Notes under the pieces: generated by a model
Databases searched by the model: none
The model's input: only the letters and a program-made list of their open reading frames with translations
Told to the model about the DNA's origin: nothing
DNA from: Mikania micrantha
Taxonomy: Eukaryota; Streptophyta; Magnoliopsida; Asterales; Asteraceae
Assembly: GCA_009363875.1 (NCBI GenBank)
Contig: CM018691.1
Span: forward strand, 38,293,446-38,357,445
DNA length: 64,000 bases
Reading direction: 5' to 3'
In this document: positions 35,304 through 46,914 of the stretch, piece after piece
How the letters are laid out: every line of letters begins with the position of its first letter
Numbering within the stretch: position 1 is the first letter of the stretch
Translations under genes and position numbers: made by a program

Positions 35304-36626
35304 TCTATCAAAGAAGGTACTTGTGGAAGTTTTAGACAAACCATCCACAACCTCGTCAGAAGTTCATGATGTTATACAAGAGGAGGGAGAAACATGGATG
35401 ACTCCAATTTATGAATATCTGGCAAAGGGGATCCTACCCCCGGGTAGAGAGGAAGCCGATCGAATGCAGTTGAAGGCCAGACAATACACCATTCATGAAG
35501 GGGTGCTATACAAGAAAGGGTTTTTATCTCCAATACTCCAATGCGTTGGTCCGGAGCAGAGCAATTACCTCATACGAGATATCCACATGGGAATTTGTGG
35601 TACACATGCCGGACCACGAGCTGTAGTATCAAGAATAATGAACTTGGGAAATTACTGGCCCTCCATGCATGGCGATACAGTAGAAGAACTTCGCAAATGC
35701 GAATCATGCCAAGTCCACACACCAATAAAAAGGCTTCCAAAGTACAACCTCTTACCTATCAATGCAGCATGGCCATTTTACAAATGGGGGATGGATATTG
35801 TAGGCCCATTCCCCACGGGAAGCAATAAAGCAAGGTTCTTGTTAGTAGCAGTTGATTACTTTACAAAATGGCCGGAGGTGAAACTGTTAGCAACAATCAC
35901 GGGAAACAAGTTATACGCTTCTTTTGGGAATCAATAATCTGCCGGTTTGGTCTTCCCAGAGAGGTGATCATAGACAACGGGCGTCAATTCGCCGAGGAAC
36001 CATTCAAGAGTTGGTGTAACGAACTGTGCATAAAGCTAAATTTCATTTATGTTGCACATCCTTAGGCAAATGGGCAGGTGGAGAGGATGAACAGAAGCAT
36101 AGTGGAAGGCTTGAAAACACGATTGAGAAAATATGGAGGTGCATGGGTGGAAGAATTGCCCAGCGTACTATGGGCAATACGAACAACAGAAAAAAAAAGC
36201 AATGGATGTTCCCCATATAGCCTAACATATGGCTCAGAAGCCATCATACCAGCTGAGATAGGTGTTCAAACAGCAAGAAGCAGTACAATTAAGGAAGATG
36301 ATAATGGTGAGCAACTCCTGGTCGACCTGGAATTACTAGCAGAATCTCGCGAACAAGCAAACGCGCGGGAACAGGAGTACAAAAGACAATTGGAAAGATA
36401 CTACAATGCAAGGGTGAAGCCAACTAGCTTCAAGCCTAGAGACCTCGTGTTAAGAAAAAATGAGGCAAGTCGTCAACAACCAAAGGGAAAATTGGGAGTA
36501 AAATGGGAAGGGCCTTACTCAGTCAAGGAGGCCCACAAAAGAGGATCTTACAAGTTGGAATCAATGGAGGGAAAAGCCATACCGCGGCACTGGAATGCGG
36601 TCAATCTTAGGCGTTTTTGTGTTTGA
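35290..36626 (+). pseudogene. Integrase of the Tat element
   Basis: The H2C2 zinc region (HMGICGTHAGPRAV, then LRKCESCQVHT) is at about 35585-35720. The catalytic core has MDIVGPFPTGSNKARFLL (first Asp), REVIIDNGRQFAEEPF (second Asp) and ANGQVERMNRSIVEGL (Glu). The C-terminal part ends VNLRRFCV with a stop at 36624. A frameshift near 35905 and a stop at 36063-36065 break it. Confidence 0.9.
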
Positions 36627-36770
36627 AACACGTTGTATTTTATTCAAGTTTGTAATGTATCCGGAAAAACCACTCTTTTTGTACAACAATTGTTCTGAAT
36701 GGATGAACGGCAATCCGGGATTTCCAATTAGAGAATTTTCCAGATCTTATAAATGTTATATTATTAAAAC

Positions 36771-36998
36771 ATAACATTCTTGGGCCATCGGTTTCATCCT
36801 GCCCAAGAATATCCTACAAAGGGTTCCGGCCTTGTCCTGCCCAAACATAACATTCTTGGGCCATCGGTTTCATCCTGCCTAAGAATATCCTACAAAGGGT
36901 TCCAGCCTTGTCCTACCCAAACATAACATTCTTGGGCCGTAGGTCTCGTCCTGTCCAGAAATAAGTTACAAAGGGTGGTGGCCTTGGCTTGCCCATTA
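36771..36998 (+). repeat. Three 76 bp tandem repeats after integrase
   Basis: ATAACATTCT starts at 36771, 36847 and 36923. Each unit has CTTGGGCC.T.GGT.TC.TCCTG, then TACAAAGGGT and a GGCCTTG..TGCCCA-like end. The first two are nearly identical; the third is more diverged. They sit in the non-coding gap between integrase and the antisense ORF. Confidence 0.9.
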
Positions 36999-37464
36999 AA
37001 AACCAATTAATGGTTCCGGCTTTACATAACCTAAACAAAAATTTTCATACATATCTCCCTTCTTAGGAAAACTAACAACGAGATCATAACTTCGTTTTGT
37101 CTAAAGCAGGGAAACATACCATATGACAAAGAAGTTCACACAAGTTCGGCATTAGGCCTAGGCTTTCTGTAACCTTCATCTAAGGATAAGGATGTCTGAT
37201 TTCAAATAACAAAACGCTTGAAGTATTCAAAAGCAAAAAATAATTTACACTAAGCTTTTGGAAGCTTTGACCTTCCACCTATTATAAAGCTTCAAAACAA
37301 ACACAACCAAATGCACAAAACAAATAGACAAAAGGAACCTTATAACAAATAAGTTCACCACATACAAGGCAATAACGTACAAATAGTTCTACAAGCAAGT
37401 GTTTCAAAAGAGAAAACATGACATTCAAAATTTGAACATCATAACATCAATACATGACATCACC

Positions 37465-39793
37465 TCAAACATCCGAGGGCTTCTTGTCAAGACTCCCAGC
37501 ATCGCCACTAGTCGTTGCATCCTCAACAGCTTTACTCGCACCATCACTTTTGCCCAGCTCGCTGGTTTTGGGTGCTACATCCGCATCAATAGGTCCAATA
37601 TAATCATCTTTTCCAACGTAGGAATCAGCAATACCACCTTCCAATAATGGAAGCTCAAAGTTCAAATTCTCCAGCTCCTTGGTTTCTTGCAGAATGTCCT
37701 CAGCACTGAGACCTTTCGTTTTCAACCCACCTTTACCTTTGGGAGGAAGCATGGTTTTTGAGGAAGAACCAGAACCTGGAAGAACACCTTTGGAAACACT
37801 TCCAAAATCGGCAGCACCAACAGATTTGCCAGCATAACTAGTGGTCGTTTGACCACTCAACTCCTTTCCACCACCAATAATCAGCCCAAAATTAAAATCC
37901 TCCGGCTCCACAGCTTTCAGCGCATCCAGACTCTCAGATGAAATAGCAGCTAACTCCTGCAAATAAGGAAAAGTCAAAGAGTCAAAGTTCATTGCCGCCT
38001 CCTGCATAAGTCTTTCCGCGTCAGGCCTAAATTAGGTAGCTTCAGATATGGGTTTGTTCTTCATTGAACTACAGTAGCCTGATTAAACACCAACATGTAA
38101 ACCATGCTTAAACACTGCCTTCTGCAAAGCCACAAGGGCTGTTCGAAACTCACCACTCCCAACATGTTTCACAACATGGGTAAACCCCTCCTCAATCAAC
38201 CATTTTCGGTCTGCTCTCATAGCACCCACACTCTTCTTCAGTGATTGATATTTCTTGCGTTCATTCTGCATGGCCTCTTCACACACTTTCAAAGACCGGG
38301 TAAGTTCAGCCACCTTCGCCACGTGCTGCTCCTCCAAACTGCTCAAAGCCCTTCTCCTTCTCAAACACCTCAACACGTTGTTTCAATTCGGTCACGACCT
38401 TTTGACTATCTCTTAAGCGTCTCCGCATCACATTCACCTGCCCATCTGATCTAGCTACACTTGATGCACATGCCTGGTAGCGACTGAGGGCTACGGGCCG
38501 AACACTGCCAAGTTGGGCAAACAGACTATAAGTCTTCTTAATAACATCCTCCGTATTAAGGGCATCCACAGTCAACCTCTCCCCAGGAGGGCGAAGTTAT
38601 CAACCAGCTTGTGGCACACAAGGCTAGATCCCAGCACATCCCCATTCCTAACGTCCTAGCAGGGGACAAACTTCTCATTTGCTACAAAAGGATCCATCTC
38701 TGGGCTCTTATCAACTTTATCTTTAGTAGGGGGTTCCTTACACACAAGACTTTTACCTTTGGAGAACGAATCAGTAGAAGACGATCTTTTGTCCCTTAAA
38801 GACACAGTGGTAGTAGCAGACTTGCGGTTACATTTAGAGATCCTGGTGGGCAATACCTTCGGGCCTTTCCTCTTTCCACTAGCAGTCGCCTTCTCTAGCT
38901 TAGGGACAGGCTCTGGTTTCTCTTGCTTCACATTCTCCCCAGCACCTTCTCCAACGACACTATCGTATTTACCTCCAAGCTCATGTAAATCGGCTTCCAA
39001 AGGAACGGTATCCCCTTCTTCAGTGGGCGGGATGAGAACTCCCCATTTGAAAGTGATTCCAGGCTTAAAATAGAGATCACATCCATCTCTGCCAGAAAGA
39101 AAACAAATATCTCAAACTCACAATTGAATCCAAATTCAATATAAAATAAAAGTAAAAGTCAAAGGGTCATACCCACACCTAGCCGCAGAAACACTGGAAT
39201 GAAGGTAGAAGAATCCCAATTTTACTCAAACCTGTCACACAGCACTGAAAATAATTTCCGATCATACAAAGGGTCTTAAAGACCTTTAACCAAAAGAGGT
39301 TTATTAGGATCCTTCCAATTCATGGCAAAGGTGAAACACGAAGAAGAAATCCAAAAAAACGAGTTCTTCCAATATTTGGGAGATTGAGATATGCCATGAA
39401 TACATTGGGGATACATATCCCGAAATCATTCAACAGTGAACCAGTCTCCATTTTTTTCCAAACGAAAAAAATTTTGAAACAATGAAACCGTTGGGTAACC
39501 ACCAAGCGCACGACAATACATGTTTAATTTAACAATAACACCCAATCTGTATGGGGATTTCTAAGAAATATGAAGAGCATAATGCTCTAACACATTAAGT
39601 ACGAAAGTGGGAAAAGGTAGTCGGAGATTCGAGAAATCGAAGAACCGAGTATATACTCCAACAAATCCAGGGGAGGGTAACGAATGTTACTGGATGATTC
39701 TGGCCGAGTGGGACGAAACTCTGGCCCAATGTGATAGCGAACGCAAACATCGAAAAATTCCTTCTCCGACAATTCGCAGGTACGGGACGCCAT
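37465..39793 (-). pseudogene. Antisense ORF of the Tat element (decayed)
   Basis: Minus-strand coding pieces lie head to tail between integrase and 3' LTR. They begin at an ATG at 39793 (MASRTCELSEKEFFDVCVRY), then continue in a second frame with FPTFVLNVLEHYALHIS, YPTVSLFQNFFRLEKNGDWF and SPKYWKNSFFWISSS (39670-39290). A Lys/Pro/Glu-rich segment follows (39000-38656), then a coiled-coil-like region (VMRRRLRDSQKVVTELKQRV; SSLEEQHVAKVAELTRSLKV; 38450-38100), and an acidic Gly/Ser-rich tail ending KKPSDV at 37465. At least four frame breaks. Antisense genes at this position are known from other Tat-type elements such as maize Grande; function unknown. Confidence 0.75.
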
Positions 39794-40093
39794 ATCGCGT
39801 TTCGTATCAATCGAAATCACACAACAGAAAATTTACAAGGAAGAACAATATCTAACCTGTGATTATTGATGTTGCGAATAAAGAAACTATGAAGAAGAAG
39901 AGTTCGCCGAAAATTCGAGACAAATTTAGAAGAAAATGGATGAGAAATGATGAAAAGAAAAGATGCATTGCCCGAGAAATAATGAGGGGACGGTTACTGT
40001 CTTGTCGATCTACAGTTGAGGGTAAACTGTAAATTCCCAGTTAAGTCAGAATCATTATCACACAAGGGAGTGTCAATAACTCTGACTCGGGGA
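39794..40093 (-). promoter_or_regulatory. Likely upstream region of the antisense ORF
   Basis: Read on the minus strand it is pyrimidine-rich (TTTTCTTTTCATCATTTCTC, ACTCTTCTTCTTCATAG) just before the antisense ATG, as in plant leaders. A TATA box was not pinned down. On the plus strand the polypurine tract CTCGGGGA precedes the 3' LTR at 40094. Confidence 0.35.
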
Positions 40094-40394
40094 TGATGAC
40101 GGGTGTAGGACCAATACAGACAAGACAACATGTCCTGACCACAAAAATGACTTATGGTAGGGATGATGGGTCCTGATCATGAAGGATGAGGAAGCCCGTT
40201 ATGGACAGGATAACTTATCCCGCCCATGAAAGGTTCTACAGCTTCTTCTCCAAGGCAAAGCATTGAAGACTCAGCCTAGAAGTGATGGTAAAAAGATAAG
40301 ATCTGCGTGTCAGATCACAAACAGGTGTTAGAAGTCATTTCTGACAAACAGTAACAGCAGTAAACTCCAAGGAACTAGAAATAGAATAAAAGAT

Positions 40395-42830
40395 TGTAAC
40401 AACCGAAAATCCGGTAACCGTTTATGTCCAAAATTTATGTAAATGTTCGTAAAGTAATTACGATCAAAATGATATAAACGATAAAAATATCTGATAAGGT
40501 ATGGACACGTTATAAAACCTATTAATAACGTGTAAAAATTTCTGTGACCGTTTGAGTTCGAAATTTTTATGAACGTTCCCGAAGTGATTACGATCACATT
40601 AAAATAAACGGGACGGTTAAACGATAAAGTATGAACACGATATAAGCGCGTGAATATTAAAAATAGGTGAACAAGGTAGAATGGGGTTTTAAAAATAGAG
40701 GACCAAAGTTCAAGGGCTAAAATGTAAATTTTAAATTAATTGAAATCTCACCAAATCATGATTTGTATGATGTCGTTTTTTTTTATATATTTAAATGGGA
40801 GAACTCAATTCAATTTAAGGATTGAGGCAAAAATCTAATAAATCTTCTAAATCAATCCATTCAACCGACTTAAGACTTTATGCACCGCCTTTCTAAAGCA
40901 CTCAAATTTATGTCTTTTTGACATCAACAAACCTATTATGTTGATCATTTGCTCGACGATGCAAACAACAATCTGCAATATGTTAAACCCCCAAATCAGT
41001 ATGATTAAGCTATAAGATTATCATATTCAAGTTGGAGATCATCTATACAACTTCAGATCATTAGTTTTCGATCGAAAATCCTCTGAACAGGTATTGATTT
41101 GATTTCTTCTACTAGTTTGCTACTATATGGATTAGATCTAATATTGGGAAGTTATTTAGTGATTATCATTGTTGATTAAGAACACTAAACAAGAACAAAC
41201 ATGTGGGTTTGTTGACATGATCAAGATCCTCTTAATATGTATGAAATCAGTTAAGAGAATCTTAACGCATGTGAATGGATTAATGGGTTGTATGGGTGTA
41301 TATGTAACCATGAGTTTGGTATGGTTATATGTTATGCGATCATAAAACCTGTATGAACATTTATATAATTTAAGGGTTATGGGTATGTTAGAGCTGAGAA
41401 AAGAAACAAGTAAAGTTCATGTAATGTTTTAGGCAATTATGAGTGATATGAATGGGTATGAGAATACGCTTATCTAAGCCGAGAAAATAAGTAATCTTTA
41501 AGCACAACAAGATTGTAGAGATAAAAATGGTCAAAATGAGTGTAAGCGAAATTTTGAAATAAAGCTCCGATTGAAAGTTATGACATGCCGAAGTTTCGAG
41601 CGGTCATCATAAATTTTCATGATAAGGTTATAATAATGATAATATATTCCTATTAATAGGATATCATCCTGAAGTGAGAAACTAAGGAAAAGAAGAATAG
41701 CTAGCAAATTGTGCTTTACTAAGCTCAGGTGAGTTCTTTGTAGCCCTACTTTGAATGTTTTATCATTTTGGGCCGGTATGTATGTTATGAAATTATTTCA
41801 TGAAAATGATTGTTTTACCTGACTGTGGTCAGATAAAAGAATATGATAAGGTAAAGGATGTTTTTATGTAAAGAATGTTTTAAGTCTCAACTACGGTTGA
41901 GAAGTAAATGATTTTTAAATGTCGGCCGAGGTCGAGTAGGAAATGTGATATTGAAGTCCCGGCTGCGGTTGGGCAAAACTTGAGCACTGCGGTGCGAAGA
42001 GAGGTTTATGAATAGGATGGTTTAAATGATTTAAACCATGTTATTCACCGTATGAATGATGTTATGTACATGAATGATATATGTAAAGAAATGTTATGTG
42101 AATGATTGCAACGTAAAGAAGTCTTGTACCGGTATGAGCTGCCAACTTCGGTTGGTAGGCATAGAGTCTTGTGGAAACACAAGCCTGTCGACTTTGTGTA
42201 GCCTGTTCAGTTAAAGAAATCTTATGCATGCACGAGTTATCAGCTGCGGGTTGATAGTTATAGAGTCTTGTATTAATGCAAGCATGTCGACTTCGGTCGT
42301 CATATCATGGTTATAGAGCCTTGTGCTGCACAAGCCTGGTTGACTTCAGAGTCAGCAGTTAACGGTGAAGTTCCTTCACCGTATGAATGATGAATTATGT
42401 TATGAGGATATGTATGATATATAATTATGTTATGAGGTTATGTATGTTATGTAATTGTGATGTGAGAACAGGTATGCTATGTATTTGAATTACGCCATGT
42501 GATGACATGAATGAATAAGAATTTTTCTAAGAAATGAACTTAGAACTCACCAGCATAAAGCTGACTTGTTTTACATGCATATCAGGTTGAATAGTTTGAG
42601 AAAAGAGACCAGGAAGGCTCATGGCATACGTTGAAGACTACCCTGGCATAGACTGGCTGTATTATATAATTGTTAAAAGAGTGGGCTATGTTTTAATATG
42701 TGTTTAATATGTGTACCTTATTTATATAATCACATTAAATTCCGCTGCTATAGTAATGTAAATATGGTTTAAGGACTATGGGTATGATGTTTTGCCAACC
42801 GAGGGGACTCCCGGGGATCGGGGCCTCTCA
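40395..42830 (+). mobile_element. Solo LTR of a Tekay-like gypsy element
   Basis: 2436 bp beginning TGTAACAACCG and ending GGGGCCTCTCA, flanked by perfect AAGAT duplications (40390-40394 and 42831-42835). There is no internal region, so unequal LTR recombination probably removed the element. A donor-like CAGGTGAGTTC (41727) followed by AGCCCTACTTT, and an acceptor-like ACATGCATATCAGG (42573-42586), correspond to those in the other long LTRs. Degenerate repeats with GTCGACTT..GGT and TAGAGTCTTGT..CAAGC occur at 42110-42360. Confidence 0.9.
41729..42585 (+). other. Candidate leader intron inside the solo LTR
   Basis: Perfect donor CAG|GTGAGT at 41728/41729. The acceptor ..GCATATCAG|G ends at 42585 and is preceded by a CTGAC branch-like motif and TTGTTTTAC. 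Confidence 0.3.
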
Positions 42831-43132
42831 AAGATGGACCAAGGGACAACCAGAAGATCGCCTTCCAGAAAAGGAATTGCACAATGGACAAAGCCGGGCA
42901 CTCTTGACCTCCGCAAGGTTATAAATATTGAATCCCTTTCAGGTAGTTGGGACACATTGAATTCTCACAAACACATTTATTACTCTCTCTCGTGAACGAA
43001 TACTTATTCTCACGCTGGAGGCTCATCGCAGGGATCCTTCCCTGCTGTGAGACTAACGGTATCTGGTTACAGGTACTCTCAAGCTGTGGACGGGATACAC
43101 TAGGAGGGCCAAACAGACTCGTTGTTTCAACA

Positions 43133-44085
43133 ATTAGGTTTTCATTTAAATGCTACTTTTTTGAAGGAAAAACATGGTTAATGATTTGTACATGGCTTTA
43201 AAAAGCAGTTTGACCCAGCAATCTCATAAATGGTTCATAACCGCCATCTGGACCAAAAAAAGGGCATCAAAAACCATGTTTGTAAACCGGTTGCTAAAAT
43301 GGTTTAAAACCAATATACCGGGTCACTTTAACTACTTTTTTGTGCATGTCTAGTCTCAATTAAAAATATATATAGGTAGTGGTGGACCTAGAAATTTGTT
43401 TTTATGGGTGTTGAAAATTTTTTTAGTTGTTATTTGTCGTGAAATGTTTTTTTAACCAATTCGAATTGGGTCGGGTCGGATCACCCAAAAAATGACAAAA
43501 CTAAATTAAATTACAAATACATAATAAAAGCTCGTCAAATAATCATCTCATTGATTATGATGATATGATAAAATTGATTTTCTGTTGGCATGATTCGAAA
43601 GAATATTATTTAAATTACAAACCAACTAAATTTTGCATCATGCTAATAAGTTTCAACTTTTAAAATTATACAATAATCACTAAATATATAAATTATGGTT
43701 GGTCTGATATAAATGACAAAGGCGTATATAAGTAAGCTATTGATTTAGTCTATCTTTTATTAGGGATCCGAACATTAATGCAAATTTGGGTATTATTACT
43801 CTTTTTAAGTATGATACGACTAATTAGGTATTGAGTTAAATTATTAATTACCAACTGAGTTTAATCACATGTAATGCATATTACATTATTGAGTATTATT
43901 TTATTATTTTTGAATTTAAAATGATTTAAATTGGCCTCCATCTGGTTCGTCAAATTTTCATGAGGGTCGGTGACAAAATTTCTTGGGGGTTGGTCGAGAT
44001 CATATCGTATATACAACATTAAAAATCAAAAGTTCATGGGGTCGGTCGACCCTCATACACAATATATAGGTACGCCCATGTATAT
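43133..44085. other. Intergenic DNA, possibly an old TIR element
   Basis: TAGGTAGTGGTGGACCTAG (43373) and TATAGGTACGCCCATG (44065) look like the two ends of a common plant repeat of the GGCGGACCTAG type. The interior is AT-rich with no ORF. Confidence 0.35.
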
Positions 44086-44345
44086 AGGGAGATGATCAAA
44101 AATTAACCCTTTTCTTATTGCGTTAAACGAATAGCTAAATCTTATTACTTTGGAGCCCACATTAAAGTAAATCTAAAGGTGCAAGTTTTTTTAATTAATT
44201 TAATTAATGTAGGGCTCATTTACATTAATAAAAATAGGAGAAAAAACATATACCTTTAGATTTACTTTAATGCGGGTCGCAAAGTATTAAGATGTAGTTA
44301 TTCGGTTAACGCAATAAACATGGGTTAACAAAGGAACCACACCCT
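44086..44345. mobile_element. Foldback MITE next to (TA)n
   Basis: Arms TTAACCCTTTTCTTATTGCGTT and AACGCAATAAACATGGGTTAA pair. So do TCTTATTACTTTGGAGCCCA / GCGGGTCGCAAAGTATTAAG and TTAAAGTAAATCTAAAGGT / ACCTTTAGATTTACTTTAA. The outer ends are AGGGA and ACCCT. A (TA)n-rich tract follows. It matches the right arm of 24720-25090. Confidence 0.75.
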
Positions 44346-44719
44346 ATATATATATATGTATATATGTATATACATATATATATGTATATATATATAAGAC
44401 CAACCATTTTTTAGGGAGAATTACATATTTCTCCTTCTTAACTTAAAAAATTACATATTTCCCTAAAGTACAAATTTCAAATGCATAATGTACAATGCTC
44501 TTAAAGCATGTTTTGGGAAATATGTAATTTTACAAGTTCGGAGTGAGAAATATGTAAATACCCCTTTTTTTAAGTTAATTTTTTTTTATTACTAAACAAC
44601 CCATTGATCTTGTCATTGTCCAATTTTCCATGAAAAGTTTACGCCATTGTTAGCCACTCGTTTTATTGACTCTTTTTGTGGATCAGTTGATACATGTTTT
44701 TGTAACAAAACCTGAAGAG
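44346..44719. repeat. Simple repeat and inverted-repeat segment
   Basis: A TATATG-rich tract to about 44397. Then 44405-44570 has AGGGAGAATTACATATTTCTCC and AAATTACATATTTCCC with reverse complements GGGAAATATGTAATTT and GAGAAATATGTAAAT, a probable small foldback element. Confidence 0.5.
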
Positions 44720-45241
44720 TGTTACGAGTAATACGTACAAAAGATAATAAATGGAATGGAACAAAGGTAATAAACAATGCTCGGTGGATGACATGGCATG
44801 CAACCGTCGATAAACACTAGTATTAAATGCAATGTAGTGAGCATTAAATGCAAGATAGGGGAAATAAATGCTAAGATTGCATGAAGCCATCGAAATGACG
44901 GTTCAAGCCAAGGATGCAACATATTTGATCCTTACCTAATGGTTAAGGATCGGTTGAAAGAAAGGAAGTGACATGCATCACCCAAGGGAGATGGGATGGG
45001 TGAAAAGAAGCAGATGGTGGGAATGTGAATAAAAATGAAAGAAATCGGGGAGCAAGGGCATTCAATGAACAACCAACAACCGCAAGAGAGGAGAATTCAA
45101 TTCGATGTAAGGGAGAAAAAGAGAGTCTTTTGTGAGAGATAAAGTTGTAGGGACATCTCCTACTTAGCACTCGTTGTAAACTTCAGTTATACTAGTGGAT
45201 TCCTTTACTTACTCCATCCCCTTTAGGTTTTGGATTTAACA
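44720..45241 (+). repeat. 5' LTR of the second Tat element (start tentative)
   Basis: The end ..GGATTTAACA is fixed by the primer site. The start TGTTACGAGT at 44720 is only a TG-based choice, since there is no second LTR to compare. Confidence 0.5.
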
Positions 45242-45243
45242 TT

Positions 45244-45259
45244 TGGCGCCATCTGTAGG
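45244..45259 (+). promoter_or_regulatory. Primer-binding site, TGGCGCC type
   Basis: TGGCGCCATCTGTAGG, two bases after the LTR. Confidence 0.7.
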
Positions 45260-45296
45260 ATACACGTCTCAATTCTTGGTGCTGAGAAGGAAACCC

Positions 45297-46805
45297 ATGG
45301 CAGATCCTGTTCGGACCACAACATATTCGAATGTGGGTACGGCTAAGTCACGTATAAGTGAAACACCTGCTTTTGCACATCCTTACCTGTATGGCATGAC
45401 AAATATGGATGATCCCATTTTCAAAGAGGTCTCAGATGAAGAAAGAGCGGAAGCATTCAAGATCACAGCCGAGTTTGTGCGCAGCCACAGAATGGCACTG
45501 AAGACCCAACTGTAGGAAATAGAAAACGCCGAGAAGTTGAAGGAAGCAAAACCCGGTTGACCTTCCACGAGGAGAGCCCCAAGGTCCAGAAAAAAGGAGG
45601 AACACCTGTGAACGAGTTGTTGAGCAAACTCCTTGAAGCCATCCGAAACCGGAAGGAGCTGCTAGAAGTGCAAAATGTACAAGACAAGCCAGTTCAAATC
45701 AATGATGGTGAAGGCCAAGATTCCCTACTACAGCCGTACCACCCCACCAACTTTACGGACATGTCGAAGTTCGCAAAGAGGATTTTCGAGGCCCCACTCC
45801 CAGAGAAAATCACGGTCCAATTGAATGTTGGGAAATACGACGGCACGAATGATCCAAATGACCACCTGAACGCGTTTGTGGGCACGGGAAAGGTAGGGAG
45901 GTGGAACCTCCCAACATGGTGCCATATGTTAGTTCAGACTCTCACAGGCGCTGCTTGGCTATGGTTCGACAGCCTTCCACCAGGAAGCGTAGACAGCTAC
46001 GAAGAACTCAGAGACCAGTTCAACCAAAAGAAAAAGGCTGTCAAGAATCCCAAAGAAATATTGAACATACGGCACATGGACATTGAGAAGGTGGAGCAGT
46101 TCATGGAAAGATTCATCATAGAAAGTATGCAGATACAGGTGTATCAGAGGTGATGAAAATCAACAGTATTATAAACGGGGTCAGGCAGCCTCAACTGTGC
46201 GAGAAGTTGGGAGAAGACTTCCCTACCACTTTTGACAGCTCGATGGATAAGTACGAGCCTTCGTAAGAGGAAATAACACAAGCCTCAGGGCCAGGGAATG
46301 GGGCCATAAGGAAGGATTAGGTCCCTACAAGGCAAGAGAAAGCATTGATGGCCTAGTAAGGTCATCCTCATACTACAGCAAAGGAAAATCCCAAGCAGAT
46401 AGGGGGAAGCCCTCATTCCCTTCATACAGGGCTCCCCAAAAACCCTACCCCAAAAAATTTACTATCCTCACCAAGTCACCTAGTGAGATATTGGCAATTG
46501 AAGAAGCAAAAAAATTTTTCCAAAAAGCACCACCTTTGCGGAACGCTTCCCATCCCAATCTAGACGAATACTATGAGTTTCACAAGTGCCATGGCCATAA
46601 AACAGACGATTACATACACTTTCATAAGGAGATTGAAGCAGCAGTCAAATCGGGGAAGATGTCACACATAATTAAAGATATTGGGGCAACGACCACCAAA
46701 GGAAAGGAACGAGTAAGGGGAGAGGAAGCTAAAAAGCGCAGGTCATATGTGGACATGATCAGGCAGTATCCAAGTGAAGGACGTAAGGACGATAAAAGGG
46801 CGTGA
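45297..46805 (+). pseudogene. Gag of the second Tat element
   Basis: ATG at 45297 (MADPVRTTTYSNVG). A stop at 45513-45515 and a frame change lead to the main part at 45557-46153: KYDGTNDPNDHLNAFVGTGK, WCHMLVQTLTGAAWLWFDSL. After more breaks the knuckle-like YYEFHKCHGHKTDDYIHF (46570-46623) lacks the usual cysteines. A Lys/Arg-rich tail follows. Confidence 0.85.
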
Positions 46806-46914
46806 CCATCGGAGAAAGACCCACTCCTGTGTTTGGAATTCTCCATTACCTTTCCTCCCCAGAAGTATTGGAAGGCGTAAGAAGCCCCTCTAAATATAGT
46901 AGCTGACATTGCTG

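Larger units (their letters stand above)
30576..43132 (+). mobile_element. Tat-type Ty3/gypsy retrotransposon with an antisense ORF (old copy)
   Basis: LTRs of about 597 bp (30576-31172; 40094-43132 minus an insertion) begin TGATGACGGG and end TTTCAACA, and differ at about 5% of positions by eye. Flanks GTTAG (30571-30575) and ATTAG (43133-43137) are a probable target duplication. Between them are a TGGCGCC primer site, gag, protease-RT-RNase H, a second RNase H, integrase, a 76 bp tandem repeat and a long decayed antisense ORF. The dual RNase H assigns it to the Tat lineage. All frames are broken. Confidence 0.9.
40094..43132 (+). repeat. 3' LTR of the Tat element, split by a solo LTR
   Basis: 40094-40394 and 42836-43132 together match the 597 bp 5' LTR. 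The insertion 40395-42830 is flanked by a 5 bp duplication. Confidence 0.92.
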
